20,127 bases of DNA, taken from Hyphochytrium catenoides. Lineage: Eukaryota; Sar; Hyphochytriomycetes; Hyphochytriales; Hyphochytriaceae. Numbering within the stretch: position 1 is the stretch's first letter; every line of letters begins with the position of its first letter. The notes under the pieces are model-generated. The model made no database searches and was not told the origin of the DNA. It saw nothing but the letters and a program-made list of their open reading frames with translations. Location: assembly GCA_900088475.1 (NCBI GenBank), contig FLMG01004188.1, positions 1-20,127 of the forward strand, in the 5' to 3' direction. Shown here piece after piece: positions 1-10,351 of this stretch. The position numbers and the translations under genes are program-made.

Positions 1-914
1 TCACCATCCGTTGCTGCACTTCCTCCTCTATCCGCCTGGGCTTGGGCTTCGACTCTAAATGGGATCTTTCATCTTATGCAACCCATTTATCTAGCATGGC
101 GCTCTTCTGCCGTAAACTTTAAGCTCTACTACGCTATTACTCTGCCTGCCTAAGCGCTTTCAAAGTGCAGTTTCTGTTCTCTTCCGTCCATTGCTCGGCT
201 TTTGTTCCGATTCTTCTTCAGCCTTTTACACCGCAGGCGGGAGCAACTGAATAGGCAAAATCTTCTGAAGAGAAAAGGGACAACAGGAGAGACTCCGCAG
301 TAGCTCCAACAAGGGCAGGCGCTACCCTTCCAAATCCTCGTGGCGTACGGATGACAGCGTGTGGTCTTCTAGCAGATAGAACCGAGGAGTGACTTCAGTT
401 GGGGACCGTCATCTGCAGTCATCTGCTAGACACAGCCACCCACGAGGCTCTGGATCGCTGGTGCTATTGTGGTGGCAGGAGAAGAGCCGTAGACCATGAG
501 GTGCTTGCGACGTATAATAGTCGTTAGTTCGATTGGGGTGAGAAGTGGAAGCAGATTCCTTTGTGATTGGCGTCGAAGGGCCCTGGCGTCTCAAAGGCAT
601 CATATTTTGGTGGTGCTGAGGAGCAAAAGGGGTTGGGTTTTGCAGGTGGTTCTGCAGCAAAGAGTTTGCAGGCCTTCTTAGGTTATCAGTCCTGTCTGTT
701 CACAGAGAGTTGTAAATCACCTCCGCGTAACTCGACTGTCTCTCTTGACAAAAATATTGGACAGCATGAACATCTTGGGCTCCGACTGGGCGGGGGCTTC
801 TATCAGTGCATTGCGTGGGAAGTAGGATGGAGGCTAACCAAAGAGAGAGAAGTAAGGAGAAAACTCCCCACGTTTTGGGTTGAGGACGTACTGGCAAGAA
901 GCGAATGGCAGGTG
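1..914. other. Left flank, no supported gene
   Basis: This stretch lies downstream of the NRAMP gene, which runs leftward and stops at 915, so part of it should be that gene's 3' untranslated region. Plus frame 1 is open from the window edge to a stop near 150 and could be the tail of a gene entering from the left, but its translation shows no recognisable motif. Other open frames, for example around 409-660 on the minus strand and 567-1028 on the plus strand, have no domain, no conserved splice context and a composition expected by chance. I see no tRNA, mobile element or ordered repeat here. Confidence 0.5.
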
Positions 915-3900
915 CTATGTAAGCTGGAGTCCGACAAGCTTCTCTGCGCTATTTTTCCTCTGTGGAGACGGTGCCATGATGCTGGAGACCTCCCTCTCTC
1001 TCCATTGTTTCAGACAGCAGGAGGATGAGCTCAAAGGAAGATCGTCTTTAACGATAAACGCTAAGAGAGAGACATACAGTCCCGCCACCGTGACAAGCAG
1101 CACCCGAAGCGGAAGAGAAAGAGACATGAATTCCAAAAAAGAAGAGAGAAAGGCCAGATTGGCGATGATGATCACCGAGAAGACACCCCAAGAGAGAGCT
1201 GCGACTCTCTTTCCTATGGCGTATTCTCCCATGTGTCTCTTGCTCCGTGCAAAGTGAATGACGGGAAGGATGGCAATAGGAATCAGGATGGACTGGGAAA
1301 CGTTCAGGATCTCGTCCACCTGATCCGTCATAGAGGGGATGAGTTCATGTGCGACGGCCACAAGGGAGGCTGGGATAAGGGCTAGACAGCGGGTAATCAG
1401 CACTCTCTTCCATGGCTCGATGTTCATCTCAAGGAAACCTTCCATAACGTACTGCCCAGCGAAGGTACCAGTCATCGTCGTACTCTGTAGCCCATATGTA
1501 GGCAATACAGCGACGTGTGAGACAATGTGAAAGACAGTCAGAGGCGTTTCTTTCTTTGAGAACCGAAAGCAATTGTTGGTGACAACCAAAGGAAGAACCG
1601 AGGGTGGCGTACAGAATTCTCAGGTGGCAGCGTGAGAGACATACTTACGGTGATGCGTAATAGGTATACTGAGAAGAATGGTAGGAAAGGAGACAGAAAG
1701 ATGATGGGCATAAGCCTTCACATCATGACTGAAAAGGGAAGAGGGTGGTGGGTAGTTCATCATCTGAGGCAAGCGATATGAATGAGCCCATGCGGAACTA
1801 GAGAAAGAGAGAGTCAGAAAAGAGAGTCTGTGAGAGAGGAGTCGACTGAGAGAAGAGGAACGCTTTTAGAGAGACTATAGAGGGCGACCGTGCGCGACAA
1901 ACGTCCCTACCTGGCCTGCAGCAAGAAGTCCGAGAGCCCAGACAATCTCTGCACCTTTTCCCAAGAGTCCATTAAGGACACTCCCAGCATCTGAGAGCCC
2001 AATCTTCGCACATACTCCGCTCTACAACGGAGCAGTCAGTCAATTCTCCATCATGGTTCTCCTCTCTCCTCTCGCTGGCTAGCCCAAGCCGTATCCTCCC
2101 ATCTTTGTACTTGCTCCTCTTACATTATCTGTCTCCCTACCCTCTCTCTCTCACACTTGGTCTCTCTTATCGCCTTCGTAGACGATAGCACTTTACCTGT
2201 GCTCCAGCTTGAAGCTTACATTCTCCAACGGACATGGAGGCGTTGACCCCAGGAGGAACGCAGGCAAAGTTCTCGCCCATTGTGGCGAAGAGCCCTTTGC
2301 AATCCTCAGAGAAAAAGCCCGCTGCAAAGGCTCCGATCACTGCTGCGTTTGTCAGGAAGGCAACTAGAAGAGCCAGAGCAGATTCTATGGCGAGATATTT
2401 GTTGCCTTCTCTTATCTTCCTTCTTTCTCTTTCCTGTCCTCCCGTTCCAGCGGTCATGGCCTCTCTTCTATCTTGTACCAGCGCCGAGTGCAAATAGATA
2501 TTATGCTGCCAAAGAATATGAGCAAGGACCGTAGTGAGAGAGAGGGAGCGTTGGGTCAGAAGGGTAGCTAGGTCTTCGCTATTGCCTCTACTGTTGGGTA
2601 TGTCTTTCCGTCTGCTGAGCTGTCCTTAACATCATCTCTCTCTCCCTCTCTCTCCTCTCTATTCACCTATTATTTATCCACCCAATTATGCCTATCCTTA
2701 TCTGTACTTCTCTCTCTAGATCTGTCTATCTATCTGGGTTGTGCCATTTTCCTCTCCCTTCGCTCGTCAATCACCTCTATCGTTCTCTTTTCTTGTCTCA
2801 ACTTACCGGCATGATGACGGCCCCTAACAGTCCTATAGCTTGGAGGAACGAGCTTCTATCCCCTCTGGGAACCAAAGACCCAACTATCAGATCCTCGACA
2901 CTGGTGTTGCTTTGCAATAGGTTAGCGAAGAAGCAGAAGAGCATGATCGCGATAAGGAAACAGAGAAACGCTTCCACCCTTTTCTCCCCGCAAAAATGCA
3001 GGGACATAAAGAGAAGACTATCCGTCATCGTGATCTGGGAGTTTAGATGGGGAGGAGACGACCGTCAGACTTATGGACCCAAAGAGGAGGCATGGACTAT
3101 TAATAATCTTCAGGTGAGGAAGATCGCTTCCTTAAGCAAAGCTTCCTTCTTCTCTATATATGAGGGAACAAGAGTTTGGCCAGGCACAAGAATGCATCTT
3201 ATGGATGCTTATTACTGAGATATAGACTCAAAGAAATACTTCTGAGAAAGGAGAGACACTTGACGCAGCAAGCGTTCGACCCACCAAGCAGCCCACCCAG
3301 AGGGGAATGTCCAGCAAGATCTCGAAAGCAATAGCAGAACCGAGCACTGCCTGTACATCACTGCGTAACAAGACGTTAGATGCTCAGCAGAAGATGGCAT
3401 AGAGGAAGTCAACGCAGAGGGAACGACGAGGATGGAGAGTGGAACACTAAACGCATGATTGAACGATGACAAGAAACTTGAGGTTCCAGAAGAGATAAAG
3501 AGAGGGTGGCTATGGACGACTGAGGAAGAGAGTAAGAAAGACGCAACGCTATCTAAAGGACATTCACCTGCCAATGATAGCAACCTCAGCGAGCAGCCAC
3601 ATGGTGAAAGAGGCCCACTTTGGATACTCCGAGCGACAGAGCTCCGCCAGGTTCTTCCCTGTCACGAATCCTACCCGGGCAGCAAGGATCTAGGGACAAT
3701 GAATGAGAAAGATGCGAATGTAGGACTGGGAACTCCTGAACCTTCTACGACGACAATCCCTTTTCACATGTGCACTAGGCTCCTGACCCTAGCAAAGACA
3801 CAAGGACTTGTATCCACATACTCTAGCTCGCACTGTAAATAAGCATGCCCTACGGTCAACCTTGAGCAGGACTTGTCTCATTTTCTCTTTGTCTCTCTCT

Positions 3901-3957
3901 TTGTCTCCCTTTCTCTCTCTCCCTTTCTCTCTCTCCCATTCTCTCTATCTCCCTTCT

Positions 3958-3990
<33 letters not shown>

Positions 3991-3991
3991 T

Positions 3992-4023
<32 letters not shown>

Positions 4024-4748
4024 TCTCTCCCCTCTTCCCTCTCTCTCGCGCCATCCTCCTTTCCCTCTCTTTGCTACTTCTCTATCCTCTCTTGATCGGT
4101 TAAATTTCCTTTAGTTCTCTACTGTGACATTCTTTGCTGTGCCTTTCTTACCTGGTAGAGCAGACCACACAGTGTTGAGAGGAATAGAACCCAGAGCAGA
4201 CTGTAGCCTGCATAGGCGCCTGCCTGCAGGTCACTCTCTAAGTTGCCGGGGTCAATGTAGGCGATGCTCATCAAAAAGCCTGGCCCTGTGTACTTCCAGA
4301 GAAGAGAGAGAGACAGACACGGCTCCGATGGAGATGATGATCGTGATGGCGACGAAGATGAACGCTTTTCCTGTGCTCTTCCTGTCTCTTTTGGAAGCAT
4401 CACGTCTGACGGCTCTTTCTCTGGGTCTCCATCTTCCTCAATCCCTGCTGATTCCATAGTCCGGCTGCTACTACTCTCAAGGTCAGAGAGGTCTATTTGG
4501 CAGTACTCTCCGTTGGTCCTAACGAGGCGCAGAGAAGCAGGTGACGGCGCCTCTCCGTGCTGTCTGTCCTGTGAGCAAGCTTTGTCGTTGGACACCTGGA
4601 CTCCCACGTCTTCATCTTCTCTAAGGCCCGGGTCTTCCTTGAGAGGAGTGGCCGTATTCGGAGGCGTGATGATATGTTCTGGCTCCTTTGCCTCCTCATC
4701 GTGGCTATCTCGCCGACTATCATCCTCACTGGGAAGAGCCTGCAACAT
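915..4748 (-). CDS. NRAMP-family divalent metal transporter (SLC11-like), seven exons
   Basis: A proton-coupled Mn2+/Fe2+-type metal importer by family, in the plasma or an endolysosomal membrane. Exons (minus strand): 4748-4152, 3689-3568, 3360-3285, 3034-2807, 2505-2197, 2021-1911, 1484-915. They total 2013 bases (670 aa plus stop) and every junction keeps frame. The ATG has G at -3 and an in-frame TAA 36 bases upstream. Residues 1-145 are an acidic, Ser-rich cytosolic extension. TM1 carries DPGN (166-169). TM6 carries GAVIMPHN, with A337, M340 and H342 at the positions of the family's metal site and conserved histidine. The transport signature [14 protein letters not shown] begins at 485, and NVSQS marks the later conserved glutamine helix. 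The loop after TM7 has C410, C423, C437, C448 and a glycosylation site at N429. Eleven or so membrane segments are visible, normal for the family. The retained methionine argues for transition-metal rather than magnesium transport (inference). The intron-exon model was assembled by eye and could be off at the extreme C-terminus. Confidence 0.95.
1485..4151 (-). other. Six GT-AG introns of the NRAMP gene
   Basis: In transcript order the introns are 4151-3690 (462 bases, GTAAGA...CTAG), 3567-3361 (207, GTGAAT...GCAG), 3284-3035 (250, GTGGGT...CCAG), 2806-2506 (301, GTAAGT...GCAG), 2196-2022 (175, GTAAAG...GTAG) and 1910-1485 (426, GTAGGG...ACAG). Five are phase 0. The second is phase 2 and splits the serine codon of the conserved SDVQAV segment. 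Joining them rebuilds uninterrupted NRAMP signatures across every boundary, for example MP|HN across intron 4 and AAGQ|STTMTG across intron 6. That is the main evidence for these sites. Introns 1, 4 and 6 contain CT/GA low-complexity sequence. Confidence 0.88.
3948..4047 (+). repeat. 100-base uninterrupted pyrimidine (CT-rich) tract in NRAMP intron 1
   Basis: Every base from 3948 to 4047 is C or T. The core is a (CT)n run from about 3959 to 3982, followed by interrupted CTTT/CTCT units. A looser CT-rich zone extends from about 3878 to 4093. On the coding strand of the NRAMP gene this is a GA-rich purine tract about 100 bases inside intron 1 from the donor site. Overlapping open frames that translate to Ser/Leu repeats come from the microsatellite and are not genes. 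Such tracts can form triplex DNA and vary in length between individuals (known of the sequence class). Confidence 0.95.
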
Positions 4749-7441
4749 CGCGCTTCCTTTTAAGACAAGCCTCCTAAGGGCTTAAGCTCCTCTCATTGTG
4801 GGCACAAGGGTTGCTTTCAACAGACGGAGGCGACGATATCGGCCTGTAATCTGAAAGAGCCGAGATCTGGTCTAAAAGCTGCTCGTACAATGATCTAGGA
4901 CGCCTATGAAAGATGTTCCTGCTGCACTAGCCAGTGCCCGCTCGGCCTTCAGCTTCCTTCCTCGCTGCTGTCTGCCTGCCTGTGGGCCTGTGGGGCACCA
5001 GGGATGATTGAGAAGGATGAAGGCAGCCCGAATAAACAGCTCCTGTGCACCGTCGTCGTTACCCGCTAACTCTTCCAGGATGGTCCCATGTTGCGAAGGG
5101 TCAAGGAATCAAGCTTTGGAACTTTGGAACCCGACGATGTCTGCCGCCCTTCCTTTCGACTAAGGCGAGGCGTCGGTACCTCCTTATGCTGTCGGGAAGA
5201 TGTGGTATGCAGATCCTCCACCGTCTGTTCTGCGCTCTCCAGGTGTACCCACTTTTCCAGCGGCACTGAACTGCATTACTTCATCGTGGAAACAGAGACG
5301 CCCATACATTCGCAATGCAAAACGATAACGAACACTTGCCAATGTGTTTAGCCATATTAGCGAAAGGCAGAGCTGCGCGTCTGGGCCATAGAGTTAGGCG
5401 GCGGCCACCTCAGAGCCTTGTTAATGACATTTGAGATGGTCGCTCATGAAGCTGGGACCGCTGGAATATGGGTGGCGTAGAAGTCAGGAGCAAGCTGAAG
5501 TCAAGGCTCCTATGGTCAGTCATTCAGAAGCAGCACCTGTCTTCCTTTCTGGCCAGTGCCGCATAACGGTGGTGAGCGTGATGGGCTTGGAATATAACCA
5601 ACTTACTTAGCTGCCGGCCCTGAACTTGCTGTTGATCCAATCCCTTCCTTCTCTTTCCCTTCCCTCAGATCTTCTTCTAACTGTCGTCATCACCCCTTAC
5701 GTCGGTCATCACCCGCATAGTTTTTCTGAGGGCTGCGGTGTTCGTTTGGGGCCAAGATGAGGAGGACGAGGCCTTTCTTTCGTGTGTTCACCTTGCAGAG
5801 TGGCTGAAAGAAGAAGAAGACGTAGAAGTAGTGGTCAAGGCAGTAGTAGGAGGAGCAGTTGCTGGTTCTTCTTCTCTGGCTATTGTTGTCGGACGGGTGG
5901 ACGAGAGGGTGCTGGAATGATTGTGAGCTTCTGGTCCGAGGCACGATGATAATGATGACATCGTACAGGTCGTGATATAATGCCCGGCCTGGCCATCATT
6001 GCTGCAGTACCTGGCAGATGTACGTCTCCTCTTCGTTTTATCTGTCTGGCGTTCTCCTTGCTCATCAGCGGCTATTGGAAGCTTCGTTATCCGTGCTTTG
6101 TCCTTGTCTAGTCCGCTTCCTCTTGTAACTCCGTGCTCGTCCTACCTTTGTTCTGCGGGCGCCCTACGTAGCTGATGAGAGAGGGAGTGTTCCTTGACCA
6201 TTAGGCGTTACTCCTTCTTCTCTTTCTCTTGTTCTATCTTCTTCCACTCCTTGCACCAGAGTGGAAGAAAAGAGGACAATGGTGTTCTCTCGACCAGGAC
6301 CTCACTGCCCTAGAACCTTTTGGGGCCATCACTCTCATTCCAGGTCCGCCTTGAGGGTCGAGGCCGGTTCTTCACAGTTGAATATCTGAGAAGGTGTAAG
6401 AGTAGGATATTCTTCAAGGAAGGCAACGCATTCCTTTCTTTCCGTGGTAGTACACATGTTCATCTTCTCTCGTTGGTTCTTCAAATAATACTAGTTTACT
6501 AGCCACTCCTGAGTCATTGCTCGATGATAGTTTCCTTCAAACTGAATATCTTATGATTCTGTCATCGTCCTTAACGGAAGGTCACATTGCTCACTTCGAC
6601 CCCACTCCACAAAGGGCCGCGGCGATGGCGTGGTAGAAGTAGCATAGAAGGAGCAGTGATTGTTGAGGATGATCATCGCATGCTGCTGCTGGTGGATCTT
6701 TTGCTGCCTTGGTGGATAGAGTTTGAACGGCGAAGAGGAGCTGAATCAGAGATACTGCTGGTTTTAAGAAGAGGCTACAACGCAAAGGTTACTACTGAAC
6801 TTGATCTGGCGATGTTAAAGCTTCTGCCTGTCTTCTGTCGGTCAGTCATCATCATCATGGGCTCAACAACAAGGCTGTATGTCGGTTCCAAGGAGAGATA
6901 ATGACTGCTACGTTGACTGCTACTGAACATTCTGCCATCATGACTGCTAGCTGCTTGTTGACCCTTATTTCTCACTCAACCTCCGTCTCTGTTCGGTTTG
7001 GGACCGCGCGACTGTGTCGTTCCACTTCTTGGTGCAGTCCTTTGTGCTCTTTTGTTGTCCGTCATACACCTAAATAGTTAAAGGACCTTTTTATACGAAG
7101 TGGCAAGTGGACGATGGTGAGACCGTACGGTTGTTGACTCTTTCATATTCCCTCCTCCTATCGGTCTGTTCTTGACTCCTCTCTCGTCTCATTCCTTCTT
7201 CTCTCGTTAAGCGATATCTATTCGCGAGATGCTGTCTTGGCTTCTTCTACTTCTTGGTGTCTTTGCTTTCTTCTTCTTCTTCTAAGGTGCACGCTAGAGC
7301 CTCGAAGTAGTTTGACCCAGCAGACAACACCACCTGCACTAACTTTAGTTCAGCAGGAGAAGTGCTTTTCTCTATTCATCACTTTCTATATGTTTATGTT
7401 AAGCCTACTAGGGCCTTGAGGCCACGTAGTCCATACTTCTC
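4749..7441. other. Intergenic region between two minus-strand genes, no supported gene
   Basis: About 2.7 kb between the NRAMP start and the stop of the 969-aa gene. It must contain the NRAMP promoter and the 3' end of the upstream gene. I found no clear TATA box upstream of 4748 and no canonical AATAAA downstream of 7442 on the minus strand. Short open frames such as 5088-5351 (plus, 87 aa) and 6680-6901 (plus, 73 aa from its first ATG) show no domain and no conserved splice partner. A (TTC)5 run lies at 7268-7282. A small multi-exon gene that I cannot see by eye is possible. Confidence 0.5.
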
Positions 7442-10351
7442 CTAGTAAATGTAGTTGGCCTTGAAAGCGTGGCCATACGTTTTGTCAAAGGTGGGATCCA
7501 AGGGGCTCTTGCCTTTGTAGCTAATAATGTGTTCAGTCAATTCAAACCAACCATTCTTGGAAGAGTCATCATTTGGCGGAGAGGTCTCCTTGTCTACGGT
7601 CAGGCAGGCTACGTAGTGAACACCGTTAAGCTGGATAGACTCTGCTTTGCCGTCGCTACTTTCAGCAGTGTGCGATATTGTAAGTTCTTTCTCAAGGTCT
7701 ACCGTCTTCAAGTCGAATCTCTCGCTAAGAACAGCACCTAGAGAGCCCAGCTCTGAGATGTTCATGACAGGTACCTGGGAGATTCCCCAGGACACGTGAC
7801 TTGTCACCACGACAATGATCACCGGAGCCAAAGCCATTATGTACAATGTCTCATACCCAGCGTAAAGCATGAACAGGATCTGCAAGGCCACGCCAGCTTG
7901 ATGGCAGCAAAGCCCTATCATGGTGACGTACATGAAGCGTGTAGTGCGCATGTCCCACAGAATGTTTCCCAAGCGCTGGATGCCTCTTCGCATCCAGATC
8001 TGGCCCATACCCAGGAGATTGAGAAAGATGAGGATAACCTCATAGTTGACCTGAGTCAGCGGTGCGTAGAAGCGATGCAAGACCACGTTAGAACCCTCCA
8101 AGTTTGACGACCCCATGGTGATGACAGCCAGGTTGAGGGAGGTGCCGACGACCAGTAGCGCTTTCATGCTGAAAGAAGTATGTCGAATAACGTAAGCAGA
8201 GCACTCGATGTAACGTAACGCAATGGCATCGAGGAATCTCTTCTGCGGGTAAGCCTTCAGTTGTTGAAGAATGACTCTCACACGCCGCGTCGCTTCCTTG
8301 ACATAGGATACAGTGAAGCTCATGCCAACAAGAGCGGTGAACGCCACGATAGCCGTGAAGACCAAACGGATGGAGCCTTCATCCAAATGCACTCTCATAT
8401 TGTACTGCCTCAGATCTGCCAATCTCTCCTTGTTGAAGTTGTCAATGGTAAGACCATTTGTCCCTAAAATGCCGGTTGTGATGATGCAACTTAGACGAGG
8501 GCCTCTCATCAAGAACCAACCAGTAACTCCTCCGCTCTGAGTTGCCATTGCGTATCCCATCTCTCCAGAGACCCTAGCAGCCGTGTTGCTCACAAGGTAA
8601 GTGTCGTTGGGCATGTAACTGACCTCCAGGGCAAGGTCAGCACACCTTTCCTCATACGAGAATCGTACAGGTTGCAGAATGCCAGTGTTCATGCATCCTT
8701 GGCTGCTAATAAAGAGATTGCTATCGTATCGTAGGGAACCAAACCCAATCGTGGAGGTGCAGCTTAGGTCAAATAGGACTCCAATACCAGTCATAGCGTT
8801 TCCAGACGGCAAATATTTGGAAAGGGCCATGCGCAGGAGCTCTGAGGAAGCTTGAGCTGTGTCAGAGGTCCCTCTGCCATCAGTCTTTCGCAACTGCTTC
8901 TTCATATAGTCACAGTTGGAGAAGATTCTGTTTGACTTTTTGCCCTCTTGTCCAGCGATATATACCACGGGCTTCTCATCGTCCTTTGTTAGCAGGCCGC
9001 CTTGAATTGCATAGGTGATAACGAGAGAACAGTTGGGTCTCTTAAGCTGAGACTTCACCGCTTCACAGAGGTCCTCGTTCGCTTGGCGAAGGGCCTTGAC
9101 GCCAGGATTGTACTCCGGCCAGGGCTTGAAGGTATCCGAAGGTAGCGTCTCATGTGAGACGAGTGTCAGGTCTGAGGTCTTGAGCTCAGCAAAGTCATAG
9201 AACTTGAGGATTTCTTTACCACTACGGAACTCAGGGTACACGCTTAGGGCAGGAAGGCACTTCATATAGTAGTCTCTGTATATCTCCCGTTGAAAGGCAG
9301 GGAGTGATCTCGCGTTGGCTCCCCAGCCACCATTACTGGGTAGACCCATGAAAGACTCCAAGATCATTCTGCAAAGCGCCCCACCGGCAGAGACAGCCTG
9401 AACAATAGTAGGAACAGTTCCAGCAGCTTTGCAACGGCCAAGACCTAGCCCCGCGCTATTAGAGTCTGCACTGAGAGCCAGCTCATAGTAGGAAAGAACG
9501 TTGAACCCGACGCCGGAGGAGAACACCTTGAGCCTGGCGGAATCTAGCTTGTTCTCGATAACCGTTTGGTACATGTTCATTGGGTACGCCTTAGCCACAC
9601 ATTTTGCTCGTTCATGAAGCGTTGTCTTTGTATAACAATCCAGCCCAGAGGTCATGAAAGGATAGTAAAAGTTGAAGATCTGATCAGCCGGAAGGTAGTC
9701 TTCGTAACCCGGAAGCTGATCTGCGACCATATCGTGCAGCGTGATGTTGAAGAGGTGAACCCATCCTTCCAACGTCTCAAGGGCGTCAACAGGCTCGGCA
9801 GTAGGATCCCTGAAGACCCAGGTCCCTTTCATGGCTCCCCAAGTGCTTGGGTTATAGAAGGTGTTCAAGATATTGAAGCCATTGGCAACTCTGCGACGCT
9901 CCAGATCTTCATTCAGCAAAACGTTTGAGAATGGAATATTGAGCTGGAGGGTATCCTGCCAGGTCACGTGCTCCCTTCCTAGAGCGTTCACGACATCCTG
10001 CACGAACTGGGTGGCGATACATTCCGTCCATTCGTTGGAGACGTCGCTCGAAGTGAAACGAGTCCCGTATGAGAGAACTGTGCCGCAGATATCGTCAATG
10101 TCAGAGATTTTCACGATAGAGTCCTTGGTTTTGAACAAAGAGGGTTGGCTGATGTAGAGCCCCTCGTTCTCGAAGGTCTTGATGAAGGAGACTTCGGAGG
10201 AGTGCATGAACGTTGAGAAAATGTTAAGGATAAGCGGCTTCACGGGAAGGAGGATGACAACCAGTGCGCTAAACATAGTTGCTGAGATCTCCAGCGTAAG
10301 GTGCAGCTTCCGAAGAAAGCCATTCTTCTGAGCTGACTTTCTCGGTCCCAT
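7442..10351 (-). CDS. Orphan 969-aa polytopic membrane protein with large extracytoplasmic domain
   Basis: I do not recognise the family. One uninterrupted frame encodes 969 aa from an ATG with G at +4. A short basic N-terminus (about 1-18) is followed by a hydrophobic segment at 22-48. Residues 50-655 are mostly polar and carry 14 cysteines (C89, C111, C239, C251, C307, C327, C365, C429, C441, C480, C531, C553, C570, C622), an even number consistent with disulfides, and glycosylation sequons at N202, N440 and N582. A membrane cluster follows: about 661-684, 727-747, 765-788, 805-825 and 828-850. The region between the first two of these is basic. The C-terminal ~105 residues are polar. The layout (anchor, big ectodomain, about five helices) resembles a receptor or channel-like surface protein, but no transporter, kinase or enzyme motif is visible, so function is unassigned. 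It has no introns, unlike the NRAMP and 7TM-RGS genes nearby. The coding assignment itself is strong because of length and the clean hydrophobic/polar organisation. Confidence 0.88.
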   Translation of the reverse strand: MGPRKSAQKNGFLRKLHLTLEISATMFSALVVILLPVKPLILNIFSTFMHSSEVSFIKTFENEGLYISQPSLFKTKDSIVKISDIDDICGTVLSYGTRFTSSDVSNEWTECIATQFVQDVVNALGREHVTWQDTLQLNIPFSNVLLNEDLERRRVANGFNILNTFYNPSTWGAMKGTWVFRDPTAEPVDALETLEGWVHLFNITLHDMVADQLPGYEDYLPADQIFNFYYPFMTSGLDCYTKTTLHERAKCVAKAYPMNMYQTVIENKLDSARLKVFSSGVGFNVLSYYELALSADSNSAGLGLGRCKAAGTVPTIVQAVSAGGALCRMILESFMGLPSNGGWGANARSLPAFQREIYRDYYMKCLPALSVYPEFRSGKEILKFYDFAELKTSDLTLVSHETLPSDTFKPWPEYNPGVKALRQANEDLCEAVKSQLKRPNCSLVITYAIQGGLLTKDDEKPVVYIAGQEGKKSNRIFSNCDYMKKQLRKTDGRGTSDTAQASSELLRMALSKYLPSGNAMTGIGVLFDLSCTSTIGFGSLRYDSNLFISSQGCMNTGILQPVRFSYEERCADLALEVSYMPNDTYLVSNTAARVSGEMGYAMATQSGGVTGWFLMRGPRLSCIITTGILGTNGLTIDNFNKERLADLRQYNMRVHLDEGSIRLVFTAIVAFTALVGMSFTVSYVKEATRRVRVILQQLKAYPQKRFLDAIALRYIECSAYVIRHTSFSMKALLVVGTSLNLAVITMGSSNLEGSNVVLHRFYAPLTQVNYEVILIFLNLLGMGQIWMRRGIQRLGNILWDMRTTRFMYVTMIGLCCHQAGVALQILFMLYAGYETLYIMALAPVIIVVVTSHVSWGISQVPVMNISELGSLGAVLSERFDLKTVDLEKELTISHTAESSDGKAESIQLNGVHYVACLTVDKETSPPNDDSSKNGWFELTEHIISYKGKSPLDPTFDKTYGHAFKANYIY

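Noticed and set aside
3808-4103. Two overlapping plus-strand open frames of 76-95 aa made of Ser/Leu/Phe repeats
   Set aside because: They are translations of the CT microsatellite inside an NRAMP intron, on the opposite strand.
5088-5351. Plus-strand 87-aa frame with several cysteines
   Set aside because: No signal peptide, no ordered cysteine spacing and an overlapping open frame on the other strand; more likely chance.
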